Program-made: the position numbers and the translations under genes
NCBI GenBank assembly: GCA_963701385.1
Contig: CAVOZW010000027.1
Span: 248,001 to 312,000, forward strand
From: B30-G6 sp963701385
Lineage (GTDB): Bacteria; Desulfobacterota; Desulfobacteria; Desulfobacterales; B30-G6
Direction: 5' to 3'
Length of the DNA stretch: 64,000 nt
Shown: positions 1-8,602 of the stretch, one piece after another
Layout: every line of letters begins with the position of its first letter
How positions within the stretch are numbered: the stretch's first letter is position 1
Notes under the pieces: model-generated
Told to the model about the DNA's origin: nothing
The model's database searches: none
The model's input: only the letters and a program-made list of their open reading frames with translations

Positions 1-780
1 GGTGTCGGGATGCTTGGTAATGACCGAGGATCCATCCTTTTCAAGTTCTGCAATTGGAAAGCCCACATTTCTAAACGAGGGAACCTCGTCGATAAAAGAG
101 TAATTGCCTCCGGTTGCCTGGGCGCTGCACTCGATCACATGGCCGGCCACTGCCGCACCCGCCAGCGCATCCCAGTCTGTCTTCTCCCATTTGAATTGCC
201 AGGCCGCCGGCCCCATGACCAGTGCAGCGTCGGCAATGCGTCCCCCCACGACGATGTCTGCGCCGTGGTTCAGCGCCTCCACGATTCCCCAGCAACCCAG
301 ATAGGCATTGGCTGAAATCGTCTGAGCTTTGGCATCCTTCAAGGCGATCCCCTTGTCCATGTGGGTAAAAGATTCCCCTTTGGCCTGAAGTTCCTGCAGC
401 CGATGCATCAGGTTGTCACCCTCGATGTAGGCGGTTTTGGGATGAAGCCCCAGCGTGTCGGCCACTTTCTCCAGTTCTCTGGCAAGTGACGCTGGATTGA
501 GACCGCCGGCGTTGACCACAACCCGAATGCGCCGGTCAAGGCACTCCCCCATGACAATTTCCATCTGCTTTAAAAAAGTCGTGACATACCCCGCCTGGGG
601 ATCCTTGAACTGTTTGCGAAGCAGGATGGCCATGGTCAGCTCGGCCAGGTAATCCCCCGTCAGGAAATGGATGGGTCCCCCCTGGACCATCTCTTGTGCC
701 GCGGAAAACCTGTCACCGAAAAATCCACTGCAATTGGCGATGATCAATTTCCGCTTGCCCACATCTTCGCTCTCATTCAT
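1..780 (-). CDS. AtuA/DUF1446 family protein, C-terminus beyond left edge
   Basis: The reading frame is open from an ATG at 780 to the window edge (260 codons), so the N-terminal part is complete and the C-terminus is missing. AAGGAG lies 8 bases before the ATG. The start reads MNESEDVGKRKLIIANCSGF, followed by GDRFSAAQEMVQGGPIHFLT and then TGDYLAELTMAILLRKQ, which is typical of the DUF1446/AtuA family. Members are linked to acyclic terpene (citronellol/geranyl-CoA) and branched acyl-CoA catabolism, but the reaction is not firmly established. It is the last visible gene of a minus-strand run with a crotonase and two acyl-CoA dehydrogenases, which supports a role in acyl-CoA breakdown. The family call is firm; the substrate is unknown. 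Confidence 0.8.
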   Translation of the reverse strand, partial: MNESEDVGKRKLIIANCSGFFGDRFSAAQEMVQGGPIHFLTGDYLAELTMAILLRKQFKDPQAGYVTTFLKQMEIVMGECLDRRIRVVVNAGGLNPASLARELEKVADTLGLHPKTAYIEGDNLMHRLQELQAKGESFTHMDKGIALKDAKAQTISANAYLGCWGIVEALNHGADIVVGGRIADAALVMGPAAWQFKWEKTDWDALAGAAVAGHVIECSAQATGGNYSFIDEVPSFRNVGFPIAELEKDGSSVITKHPDT

Positions 781-903
781 GGGGTTGCTCCTTGGATAAC
801 CTGCCGGTTATCAGCTGTTAGCGATTTACTCTTAGCCTTAGCTGTCTGGCATCCACCAGCCAAGGCCAACAACGAAGCGCTTCGGAACCTGGCGCCCTTT
901 TTC

Positions 904-1674
904 CTATTTCCCCTTAAATTCCGGCTTACGCTTCTCGATAAATGCCGTGATCCCCTCAACGGCATCCTGGGTCGACACCACTTCGGTTAGTTTGCCGCAG
1001 AGGTAATCGACCGCCTCTTCCAGGGGCATGTCCGACATGCGGTGAAAAGCCTCTTTACCGAGCCGCAATCCGATGGGGCTTTTGGCAGTCAAGGCACCCA
1101 GAATCTCATCTACGGCATCATCCAATTTGTCAAATGGGACAACCCGGGTGACAAGACCCATTTCCAGTGCTTCGTACGCCGTGAGTTTTTCTCCCAGAAG
1201 CACCATTTCCATGCCCTTTTTTTGCATCACATTCCTGAAAATCAAGGCACCGATCATCATTGGAAACAACCCTACATTGACCTCGGGGGTTCCGAATTTG
1301 GCCGTCTCCCTTGCCACGACAATATCACAAGCCAACATGAACCCCATGCCGCCCGCCAGGCAATAACCATTGATCCTGGCAACGGTCGGTTTCGGGTATG
1401 CCGCCATACGCTTCAATAGTTCGGCATATGCTTTAAAGGAGGCTTTGCCATCCTCGGTAGCCGCACCCCCAAGATCGGCCCCGGAGCAAAATGCCTTGTC
1501 GCCGGCACCGGTCACCATAAGCGCCCGAACACGATCATCGGCTTCCGCCTTATCCAGGCAGTCCATGAATTGTGCAATCACCTGGGGTGTCAGGGAATTT
1601 CGTTGCTTTTCACGGTTGATGGTCAGTGTCGCCACCTGATTTTCAACCTGAAATAAGAGTGGGTTTTGCGCCAT
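904..1674 (-). CDS. Enoyl-CoA hydratase/isomerase (crotonase) family protein
   Basis: A 256-residue protein of normal single-domain crotonase length. AAAGGAG lies 9 bases before the ATG. The oxyanion-hole region KAFCSGADL (about residue 60) and the helix around NGYCLAGGMGFMLACD (about 107-122) are clear. The second catalytic glutamate is kept in TPEVNVGLFP, but the first one (in GGGxE of true hydratases) is replaced by glycine. This suggests an isomerase, hydrolase or decarboxylase-like crotonase, or a hydratase with altered chemistry. It lies 123 bases upstream of the AtuA-like gene in the same direction, probably in one operon. The family is sure; the reaction is not. Confidence 0.85.
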   Translation of the reverse strand: MAQNPLLFQVENQVATLTINREKQRNSLTPQVIAQFMDCLDKAEADDRVRALMVTGAGDKAFCSGADLGGAATEDGKASFKAYAELLKRMAAYPKPTVARINGYCLAGGMGFMLACDIVVARETAKFGTPEVNVGLFPMMIGALIFRNVMQKKGMEMVLLGEKLTAYEALEMGLVTRVVPFDKLDDAVDEILGALTAKSPIGLRLGKEAFHRMSDMPLEEAVDYLCGKLTEVVSTQDAVEGITAFIEKRKPEFKGK

Positions 1675-1803
1675 GATTGATCGCTCCTTTTTTTAAGCTG
1701 TAGTGATTGTCATCATAACGTTCCGATGGATGTAAAGTGCAAATCGCCATTGGATCGCCCATTTCGCTCTATTTAGGGTGAAACCCGCAAGTTGCGTTAT
1801 CAC

Positions 1804-2454
1804 TTATTTCATCAGATTCCGAATCCCTCCGACGATAAATTCGACAGCGTCACGCCCAATTGTTTGCAGGTCTTTGGGGCGATCCTGCCATATGAGATAC
1901 TGATAGGCGATCCGTTCGTACATGCCCATGATACTGACCGCCATGACCTCAGCTGATATGTCACTATGATAAGCGACCCCGAGATTCTCGCTCACCCTGA
2001 TCAAGGCCTTTTGCACATCCCCGATGAGTTTGTCGAAAATCTGCTTTCTGTGGGCCTCCATCTGCGGGCTTTGACCGGCGGATTCCCGAAAGAATATGGC
2101 TACCTTTTCCGGATTGTTGACACAGAATTGTTCGAAAAAAATAATGCCGGCCCGTTTAAATCCCTCGATGCTTCCATCAGCATTCTGGAACTCCCGGCCC
2201 AGGAGCTCGCGAAGCTGGTAGCCTATTTGTTCAAGCATCTGCAGTATGAGATCTTCTTTGTTCTTGAAGTAAAAATAAACCGTACCCACCGAGACCTCGG
2301 CAAGATCCGCAATCTCTTCCATACTCGTTGTGTGGTAGCCTTTACGGGCAAAAAGATTCTCCGCCGCCGCCAAGATGACCAGATAACGCTGTTCCCTTTC
2401 ACGCTGCCGCCTCAATTCACTGCGGCTAGGCGTTTTTCTCTCCGGTCTATCCAT
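1804..2454 (-). CDS. TetR/AcrR family transcriptional regulator
   Basis: A 216-residue protein. The N-terminal helix-turn-helix is clear: AAENLFARKGYHTTSMEEIA then VSVGTVYFYFKNKEDL (about residues 30-67), preceded by a basic tail rich in Arg. The C-terminal ligand domain is of the usual length. The ATG at 2454 is chosen over a TTG 33 bases upstream, which would add 11 unconvincing residues. It sits between the crotonase and the acyl-CoA dehydrogenase genes on the same strand. TetR proteins beside such genes usually respond to an acyl-CoA and repress the cluster; that role is inferred here. No clear operator was found next to it. Confidence 0.85.
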   Translation of the reverse strand: MDRPERKTPSRSELRRQREREQRYLVILAAAENLFARKGYHTTSMEEIADLAEVSVGTVYFYFKNKEDLILQMLEQIGYQLRELLGREFQNADGSIEGFKRAGIIFFEQFCVNNPEKVAIFFRESAGQSPQMEAHRKQIFDKLIGDVQKALIRVSENLGVAYHSDISAEVMAVSIMGMYERIAYQYLIWQDRPKDLQTIGRDAVEFIVGGIRNLMK

Positions 2455-2520
2455 AAATTCGCTCTTATCTTCCGCTCCTATCTTCAAACCCTTTTATCCC
2501 CCCTCAACCCTCTCTTGCGA

Positions 2521-2644
2521 GTTGGTGAGTTCATTGTGTTCGTTGTGTTCGTTGTGTTGCTAATGGTCGTCTGTGTATAGCCTTCAACTCGTTTCCGTTT
2601 CATCAACCCAATAAACCCTATAAACCCAACGAACACAACAAACC
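2521..2644. repeat. 9-base-period repeat arrays in inverted arrangement
   Basis: On the plus strand, units like GAGTTCATT and GTGTTCGTT run in tandem from about 2526 to 2560. On the minus strand, units GGGTTTGTT, GTGTTCGTT, GGGTTTATA, GGGTTTATT and GGGTTGATG run from 2644 down to about 2600 and end in GGGTTGATGAAACGGAAA. The same 18-base end occurs at 36232-36249. The minus-strand array begins at the stop codon of the acyl-CoA dehydrogenase that follows. Both facts are seen directly; function is unknown. Confidence 0.75.
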
Positions 2645-3781
2645 CTACCGGTACCCCAAGGCCCGATCCCCGATGAGCACCCGAGCGATTTCGGTGGAGG
2701 TTCCCGCAATCTGGGTGTACTTGGCACACCTGTAGGCACACTCGGCCTTGTTTCCTTTCTGATATCCGGTTCTGGAAAGTACCTGAAGCGCCTGGCTGGC
2801 AACCTTTTCAGCCGACTCGGTACAGAAAACCTTGGCGCACAGGGTCAGGCTGTCGCCTTGACGATCGCTCATGTCGGAAGTCCAGGCCGCACGAAAGGCC
2901 AGAAGCTGGGAGGTCTGGTACAAGGCCAGCATTTCGGCCAGTTTGAAAGCCACCTCCTGATAGGCGATCACAGGCTTTCCACCGCTGCGATGCGTATTGG
3001 CAAATGATTTGGCCGATTTGATAGCGGATTTCATCATCCCCAGGCTGGCCCCGATGAGAATCTGGTTTTCCCACTGACGGAGCTTCTCTACTACCCGGGT
3101 CTCATCGGGGGGCAGAATGATTTGTCGGGGTGGTAATAGGCAGTTTTCAAGACGAATGCCGCAAATGGGTACATCTTCATATCCGAGGGTGGCGAGAGGT
3201 TCATGGGTCAACAGGCCCTGGGACTCTTTTTCCACCAGAAAAACGGCCTCGCGGTCATGCATCCTGCCGACGACAGCGATCCAGTCTGCTGTCGGGCCGT
3301 TAATAACGAAATTCTTGACGCCCGATACCTGGACGCCCCCACCCGTTTCGATTCCTTTGGTTCCCAGGGGATCGTTGTGAACATTCATGGCGTCTTCGGA
3401 CAGTGCAACAGCGCCCAGAATTTTGCCGGCCATCAACTGCCTCATCAACAGCGCCTTCTGCTCCCGGGTCCCCCACGCATGGATGATCCTACCGAACAGT
3501 CGTGTGCTCATCTCAACCCCAAGATACAGGGTCTGGGAGGCGGCCGCCAGAATTTCCATGCAGGCCGATAGATGAACGGATCCCCCAGGCGCCTTCTCTG
3601 ATGCTTCGAGACCGAGGTTCAGATATTTGTTGCCGGCAAGCATGCGCAGACACTTGCGGAAGGTTTCTCCCGAAATACCAGTATCCCCCGTTCCCAGGTT
3701 CTCTTTTGCAACAAATCCTGCCAGATCATTTTCGAGCATGAGATGAAACTTGCGTTCTTCTTCACTAAAATCAAAGTTCAT
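2645..3781 (-). CDS. Acyl-CoA dehydrogenase
   Basis: A 378-residue flavoprotein of normal acyl-CoA dehydrogenase length. The start at 3781 gives MNFDFSEEERKFHLMLENDL, the usual family opening, with GAAGGA about 7 bases upstream; a start 14 codons earlier lacks support. The FAD/substrate region has GAVALSEDAMN and VKNFVINGPTADWIAVVG. The C-terminal motif reads AGTSTEIARVLIG, so the common C-terminal catalytic Glu is Ala; a Glu in the helix-G region (QWENQILIGASL) may serve instead, as in isovaleryl- and long-chain-type enzymes. It would oxidise an acyl-CoA and pass electrons to ETF. It lies 108 bases downstream of a second dehydrogenase. Substrate unknown. Confidence 0.88.
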   Translation of the reverse strand: MNFDFSEEERKFHLMLENDLAGFVAKENLGTGDTGISGETFRKCLRMLAGNKYLNLGLEASEKAPGGSVHLSACMEILAAASQTLYLGVEMSTRLFGRIIHAWGTREQKALLMRQLMAGKILGAVALSEDAMNVHNDPLGTKGIETGGGVQVSGVKNFVINGPTADWIAVVGRMHDREAVFLVEKESQGLLTHEPLATLGYEDVPICGIRLENCLLPPRQIILPPDETRVVEKLRQWENQILIGASLGMMKSAIKSAKSFANTHRSGGKPVIAYQEVAFKLAEMLALYQTSQLLAFRAAWTSDMSDRQGDSLTLCAKVFCTESAEKVASQALQVLSRTGYQKGNKAECAYRCAKYTQIAGTSTEIARVLIGDRALGYR

Positions 3782-3889
3782 ATGGATTCCTTCTTTCCCC
3801 GCCCTCCAGTCAGCCACTGCCAACCGAATGGAAGCAAGCCCCGTAAAAGCGGCAACACCGCATCGGAAAAAAATCGTTACCCGATTTTT

Positions 3890-5035
3890 TTACATCAGCT
3901 TCGAAATGATTTTCTTCTGGATCTCGGATGTTCCACCGCCGATGGGCGCCAATCGGCCGTCCCTGAAAATGCGCTCCACGTCAAACTCATGCGTAAATCC
4001 ATACCCGCCATGCAGCACCACGGCATCGTTGGTTGGCCCCAGGCTGTAGTCACCGATGTAGAGTTTCGCTATCGCCGCCTCCAGATGGTTCAAGGGTCGC
4101 CCCTGGTCTTTGTACCAGGCCACCCTGTAAACGAGCGCTCTGGCCGCTTCTCCAAAAATTCTGATATCCGCAAGCTTATGCTTGATCGCCTGAAAATGAC
4201 CGATGGGTCTCTTGAACTGTACCCGCCCCCGGGCATAGTGGGCACATTTTTTCAGCAGATAGTTGGCCGTTCCCACGAATGGTGCCAGCAGTGCGCTCCG
4301 ATCCCATTCCACGGTCTGCATGGCCATGAGAAATCCATCACCCTCGTTTCCCAGAAGGTTTTCTGCTGGAATTTCACAGTCGGCGAATACCAGTTCAGAA
4401 GTTTGAGAAGATCGGACGCCCATCTTGATTAAGGGCTTGCCGGCCGTAAAACCGCGCGTCCCCTTATCGACGATAAATGCCGAAATGCCCGCGTGCTGGC
4501 GTTCCGGGTCAGTTTTGGCATAAATAACCGCTACATCGGCGATGGGGCCGTTGGTTATCCACATCTTGGTGCCATTGAGGACATATCGATCGCCTTTCTT
4601 GATGGCCGTGGTCGTCAAGGAGGCCACGTCCGATCCTGCCTCCGGTTCTGAAAGGGCCATGCATCCGATCATTTCACCGCTGGCCAGCTTTGGAAGATAG
4701 GCTTGCTTCTGTTTTTCAGATGCGTGGCACAAGATGGTGTCTGCACACAGAAATGAATGCGCTCCGTACGACAGGGTAAGGCCGCCATCCACCCCCGCTT
4801 CTCCCAGAGCTTCGCCTGCGATCACCGTCGTCACGACATCTGCGCCTTCGCCACCATATTTTTCCGGAAAATGAAGCCCCAGGATGCCGAATTCCCCCAA
4901 CTTACGAAAGGCATCGAAATTAAAGGCCTCTTGCAGGTCGTATTCTCGGACATGGGGTACGATTTCCTTTTTGGCAAACTGAACAACCTCTTTTTTAAAC
5001 ATGAGCTGCTCTCGGCTCAACGCAAAATCCATCAT
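3890..5035 (-). CDS. Acyl-CoA dehydrogenase with atypical catalytic site
   Basis: A 381-residue acyl-CoA dehydrogenase. GGAGGG precedes tandem ATG codons (5035 and 5032); the second has the better spacing. Motifs seen: FPEKYGGEGADVVTTVIAGE, IGCMALSEPEAGSDVASLTT, MWITNGPIADVAVIYAKTD and a C-terminal LHGGYGFTHEFDVERIFRD. The last motif reads PIGGGTSEIQKK, so the common catalytic Glu is Gly. In helix G, where long-chain and isovaleryl-type enzymes carry Glu (ER), this protein has WDRSALLAP, that is Asp. The enzyme probably starts the minus-strand catabolic run; the 430-base AT-rich gap upstream is its likely promoter region. Substrate unknown. Confidence 0.88.
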   Translation of the reverse strand: MMDFALSREQLMFKKEVVQFAKKEIVPHVREYDLQEAFNFDAFRKLGEFGILGLHFPEKYGGEGADVVTTVIAGEALGEAGVDGGLTLSYGAHSFLCADTILCHASEKQKQAYLPKLASGEMIGCMALSEPEAGSDVASLTTTAIKKGDRYVLNGTKMWITNGPIADVAVIYAKTDPERQHAGISAFIVDKGTRGFTAGKPLIKMGVRSSQTSELVFADCEIPAENLLGNEGDGFLMAMQTVEWDRSALLAPFVGTANYLLKKCAHYARGRVQFKRPIGHFQAIKHKLADIRIFGEAARALVYRVAWYKDQGRPLNHLEAAIAKLYIGDYSLGPTNDAVVLHGGYGFTHEFDVERIFRDGRLAPIGGGTSEIQKKIISKLM

Positions 5036-5069
5036 CCCTCCGGTTCCAAATCATTATATGATTTTATTT

Positions 5070-5094
5070 TTGAATTTAATTCAAAATTCGAATT
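5070..5094. promoter_or_regulatory. Operator-like AT-rich palindromes upstream of acyl-CoA dehydrogenase
   Basis: TTGAATTTAATTCAA (5070-5084) is a perfect 7-1-7 inverted repeat. It is followed at once by the palindrome AATTCGAATT (5085-5094). They lie 35-60 bases upstream of the start at 5035, where an operator would block transcription of the minus-strand run. The TetR protein encoded downstream is one candidate to bind here; this is inference. Confidence 0.4.
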
Positions 5095-5181
5095 AAATAT
5101 AAATTATCAGCGCCTGAAAAGTCAAGCACCCAGTATATTCGTTGCCCGAATTTATTCGACGCGACCGTGTCGGCACAGCGC

Positions 5182-5266
5182 TTGAACCGCGACAACGGGC
5201 GCATTCCCCGTGGGTTCTGCCGTTCGGCAGAACCTTCCTCGCAGCTTGCTGTGAGGTTCTTCAATC
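5182..5266 (+). repeat. Hairpin-rich interspersed repeat, copy 1
   Basis: Starts TTGAACCG, contains GCGCATTCCCCG, the hairpin GGTTCTGCCGttCGGCAGAACC and the hairpin CCTCGCAGCTTGCTGTGAGG, and ends GGTTCTTCAATC. The same ends and internal blocks recur at 36355-36408 (opposite orientation), 49622-49696 and 51759-51896. About 85 bases here; it lacks the middle part of the 138-base copy. Confidence 0.75.
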
Positions 5267-5323
5267 TTCATGTATCTGTGGCAGCTATATTTGATTTATT
5301 TCCCAATATAATCGCTATATTTT

Positions 5324-5382
5324 AATTGATTCACTATATTTTATATATAATATTGACATTATCATCAATTTAATTCATTAAT
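5324..5382 (+). promoter_or_regulatory. Candidate promoter and Lrp-like site for the regulator gene
   Basis: TTGACA at 5353-5358 is followed after 17-18 bases by a weak -10-like ATTAAT. AATTGAT (5324-5330) and ATCAATT (5364-5370) form an inverted pair flanking the -35. AT-rich inverted sites of this kind fit autoregulation by an Lrp/AsnC protein, encoded about 85 bases downstream. The matches are seen; promoter and operator activity is inferred. Confidence 0.35.
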
Positions 5383-5465
5383 ATCTTAATGATCAATTTG
5401 AGGACATGATATTGCCCTTTTGTGCACCAAGATCGCGTTCCATAACATCGTGAAACGATTTTAAT

Positions 5466-5909
5466 ATGAAAATAGATGCCACCACCATCGACATCATCAA
5501 ACACCTTCAGGACGGTCGAAAATCATTGAAAAAAATCGCGGACGAACTGTCGATTTCCGAGAATACCGTCAGATCGCGGGTCAACCAGCTCAAAAATGAA
5601 GACATTTTGTCTATATCCGGCCTGGTGCGACCCGAAGCGATCCCCGGCCATCGGTCGGTGTTGGTGGGCGTCAAACTTTCGACCATGCATCTCGTCAAAA
5701 AAGGTGAAGAATTCAGCAACCTGAAAGGTGTCGTTTCCGTAAGTGTGGTCACGGGACGTTTCGACCTGATCCTGATTGTGTTGCTCAGGGAGGGCTATGG
5801 CCTGCTCGAGTTTTATACCGAGCAGGTCGCTCAGATCAATGATGTCCAGTCGGTGGAAACATTCGTGGTATATAAAAGTTATGGCTTGAAGCTGCCCTAC
5901 ATTCTTTAA
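5466..5909 (+). CDS. Lrp/AsnC family transcriptional regulator
   Basis: A 147-residue protein of normal Lrp/AsnC length. The N-terminal winged helix-turn-helix has KKIADELSISENTVRSRVNQ (about residues 20-39). The C-terminal part is an ACT-like RAM domain: VSVVTGRFDLILIVLL then VQSVETFVVYKSYGLKLP. Such proteins bind amino acids or related small molecules as octamers and regulate nearby genes. It lies only 27 bases upstream of the glycine cleavage fusion gene, on the same strand, so control of the gcv genes by glycine, serine or a related compound is a reasonable inference. Confidence 0.9.
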   Translation: MKIDATTIDIIKHLQDGRKSLKKIADELSISENTVRSRVNQLKNEDILSISGLVRPEAIPGHRSVLVGVKLSTMHLVKKGEEFSNLKGVVSVSVVTGRFDLILIVLLREGYGLLEFYTEQVAQINDVQSVETFVVYKSYGLKLPYIL

Positions 5910-5936
5910 TCAGCAATGCCGGTAAAGGAGCCGCCC

Positions 5937-8585
5937 ATGGAAAATCTCTTCAAAACAATTTTGCACGATCGTCATGTCGAACTGGGTGCCCAGATGGTCG
6001 AATTCGGAGGCTGGAGCATGCCCATACAATACCCGCAGGGAATTGTCCATGAACACCTTGCCACAAGACGGCATGCCGGCCTTTTCGATGTGTCCCATAT
6101 GGGCCGATTCACCTTTCGGGGGCAGGATGCACTGCCGTTCTTGCAGCATGTCCTTTCCAACAATGCCGCCGGTCTTGAGCAAGGAGAAAGTCAATATACC
6201 TTGATTCCAAATGACAGCGGCGGTGCTATCGACGATGCTTATCTCTACCGCTTTCATGCAGATGAATACCTGCTGGTGGTCAATGCCAGCAACCGTCTTA
6301 AGGATTGGGATCACTTTCAATCATATCTGCCTGATTTCAAAAATGTCAGCATGACGGATAAAACCGAAGACATTTCCATGCTGAGCTTGCAGGGGCCAAT
6401 CTCCAAAGATATTCTGCAAAAGACAATCGACAGCGGAGCGCTTCCGGAACCCCTGCGCAACCATCTCAGCATCGCTACCATTCAAGGCAAAAACGTATTG
6501 ATCGCTCGCACGGGATACACCGGAGAACCCCTTTGCTTTGAACTGTTCATCGACAGTGCCGACACGTCCGGTATCTGGGATCTCTTGATCGACCAGGGCG
6601 CCCAACCCGTTGGACTGGGCGCACGGGACACCCTCAGACTTGAAGCAGGTCTTCCGCTATACGGCCACGAACTGGGAAAGGATCCGGACAACCAGGAAAT
6701 CCCGGTCTATGCATCGCCTCTGTCACGGTTTGCCGTGAGCCTGTCCCCTTTGAAAAAAGATTTCATCGGCCGCAAGGCCCTTGAAAAACAATTTGAAGCG
6801 TTTAAAAAAATTGCCGACCGGGACTATTCCCTGATTCATGACCTCCCGCGCTGCATCCTGCCGGTGGCCTTGAAAAAGAAAAGTGTCGCCCGCGCCGGGT
6901 ACAAGGTTTTTCGGAAAAATCGTCATGTCGGGTATATCACCAGTGGTACCATGATTCCGAGATGGGAGATCGAGGGGCAGGGTATCTTCTCGAGATTGAC
7001 CGAAGATCACAGTCTCAGAGGAATCTGCCTGGCACTCTTGGACAGCACGCTGGTGGAAGGCGACGACATCGAGGTCGAAATCCGGGGCAAACAGGTATCC
7101 GCGGTTGTCGTTCCCTTTCACATGCGCAGCGAAGCACCCCCCTTTGCCAGGTCTATCCCCTGGGACAGGATTGGGCAGGAAAAGGAATCACCGGGCAAAG
7201 AGGAAATCTCCAAAAACGTTCAATCGCTGATCCTTAAAACGATCCGCAACACAGAATGGCGTCAAAAGGAATGCATCAATCTCATTCCATCCGAACAGAC
7301 CCAGTCCGAGCTCGTGCGTCTGCTCTCTGTCATGGACCCCTGCGGTCGGTATGCCGAACACAAGCAAGTGGGGGCCTTCAGTGAGGCCGAGGTTTTTTAT
7401 TACCAGGGGACCGATTTCATTGCCGAAGTCGAGGCAAAACTCGAAACGGAGTTAAAAAAATTTTTTGGGTGTCAGCAAGTCGAAACCCGGCTGGTGTCAG
7501 GTCAGATGGCCAATATGGCCTTGTTCAGCGCACTGGTGGATTATATCAATCGAGCCGATCGAAAAAGTGAACAACGGCGACTCAGAAAAATAATCAACAA
7601 CCATATCATCAAAGGCGGCCACCTGAGCGCACAGCCCATGGGCGCCTTAAGAGACTTTGTGGCTCGGGACCCCGCGTCTGAAAAACCGGCTGTGGTAAAC
7701 TTTCCGGTCCTACCCGAAAACCCCTTTAAAATTGACCTGAGTGTCTGCGAGACCCTCATCGAGAGACATAAACCGGAGCTGATTATCTTTGGCAAAAGCA
7801 TGGTCCTCCACAAAGAGCCCGTGGCCGAAATTCGCCGCATAATCGATGGCCTGGGGATCGATTCGATTATCATGTACGATATGGCTCACGTTCTGGGTCT
7901 GGTGGGCCCGCACTTTCAGGAGCCCTTTAAAGAAGGTGCGGATTTCATAACAGGGTCAACCCATAAAACCTTTTTTGGGACCCAGCGCGGTATTGTTGGC
8001 ACGGATATCACGGATGAAGATCCCCGATTCGAGCTGTGGGAAGCCGTCAAGCGCCGAGCATTCCCCGGAAGTGTCAGCAATCATCACCTGGGAACGCTTT
8101 TGGGGCTCCTGATGGCGGCCTATGAAATGAACCATTTCAAAAACGAATACCCCAAAAAAGTAATTGACAACGCACGTGCTTTCGCCAAGGCTTTATACGA
8201 TTGCGGGTTGAGCGTGGCCGGGGATCCAACAATCTCTTTTACCGAAACCCACCAGGTCATACTCGACGTTGGTTATGCCAAGGGGCCAGGAATCGCCCGG
8301 AAACTGGAAGAGAACAACCTCATCGTCAACTACCAGGCAGCCCCAATGGAAGAGGGCTTTACTGCTTCCGGATCTCTTCGCATGGGTGTGCAGGAAATGA
8401 CGCGCTTTGGGATGCAGGCCGCAGATTTCGAAGAGCTGGCACACCTTTTCAAGGACGTTCTGCTGAATGGCAAGAATGTCAAAGAAGCGGTTGTGGCGTT
8501 CCGAAAGCGCTTTTTAGAAATGAAATACTGTTTTACAAGCGATCAGGTAAGGGATAGAATCCAGACATTGCATGAATTGTTATAG
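5937..8585 (+). CDS. Aminomethyltransferase (GcvT)-serine hydroxymethyltransferase-like fusion protein
   Basis: An 882-residue fusion. AAAGGAG lies 6 bases before the ATG at 5937. Residues 1 to about 400 are a GcvT domain: EFGGWSMPIQYPQGIVHEH, LFDVSHMGRF and GARDTLRLEAGLPLYGHEL. Residues from about 425 to the end resemble serine hydroxymethyltransferase: INLIPSEQTQSELVRLLSVM, RLVSGQMANMALFSALVDY, YDMAHVLGLVGP and the PLP-lysine motif ITGSTHKTFFGTQRG (Lys about 677). GcvT releases methylene-THF from the aminomethyl group on GcvH, and SHMT joins methylene-THF to glycine to give serine, so one chain could hand THF between the two sites. The SHMT half is divergent. It is followed by gcvH, gcvPA and gcvPB. 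Each enzyme is normally separate. Confidence 0.88.
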   Translation: MENLFKTILHDRHVELGAQMVEFGGWSMPIQYPQGIVHEHLATRRHAGLFDVSHMGRFTFRGQDALPFLQHVLSNNAAGLEQGESQYTLIPNDSGGAIDDAYLYRFHADEYLLVVNASNRLKDWDHFQSYLPDFKNVSMTDKTEDISMLSLQGPISKDILQKTIDSGALPEPLRNHLSIATIQGKNVLIARTGYTGEPLCFELFIDSADTSGIWDLLIDQGAQPVGLGARDTLRLEAGLPLYGHELGKDPDNQEIPVYASPLSRFAVSLSPLKKDFIGRKALEKQFEAFKKIADRDYSLIHDLPRCILPVALKKKSVARAGYKVFRKNRHVGYITSGTMIPRWEIEGQGIFSRLTEDHSLRGICLALLDSTLVEGDDIEVEIRGKQVSAVVVPFHMRSEAPPFARSIPWDRIGQEKESPGKEEISKNVQSLILKTIRNTEWRQKECINLIPSEQTQSELVRLLSVMDPCGRYAEHKQVGAFSEAEVFYYQGTDFIAEVEAKLETELKKFFGCQQVETRLVSGQMANMALFSALVDYINRADRKSEQRRLRKIINNHIIKGGHLSAQPMGALRDFVARDPASEKPAVVNFPVLPENPFKIDLSVCETLIERHKPELIIFGKSMVLHKEPVAEIRRIIDGLGIDSIIMYDMAHVLGLVGPHFQEPFKEGADFITGSTHKTFFGTQRGIVGTDITDEDPRFELWEAVKRRAFPGSVSNHHLGTLLGLLMAAYEMNHFKNEYPKKVIDNARAFAKALYDCGLSVAGDPTISFTETHQVILDVGYAKGPGIARKLEENNLIVNYQAAPMEEGFTASGSLRMGVQEMTRFGMQAADFEELAHLFKDVLLNGKNVKEAVVAFRKRFLEMKYCFTSDQVRDRIQTLHELL

Positions 8586-8602
8586 ATCATAGGTGGTAGG
8601 CT

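Larger units (their letters stand above)
5036..5465. other. AT-rich divergent intergenic region
   Basis: This 430-base gap separates the divergent acyl-CoA dehydrogenase and Lrp-family genes. It holds an operator-like palindrome near the dehydrogenase start, one copy of the hairpin-rich repeat element (5182-5266), and a very AT-rich stretch (5280-5400) next to the regulator gene. No open frame in it looks like a gene, and I saw no glycine-riboswitch-like structure although a glycine cleavage operon follows. Confidence 0.7.

Noticed and set aside
2584..2802. 72-codon frame encoding PARRFRY..., and GFIGFIGLM-type peptides around 2590-2640
   Set aside because: The Gly/Phe/Ile repeats come from the 9-base DNA array, not from a gene.
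5036..5465. Glycine riboswitch before the glycine cleavage genes
   Set aside because: No tandem aptamer-like conserved blocks seen; the gap is AT-rich and the gcv genes are preceded by an Lrp regulator.
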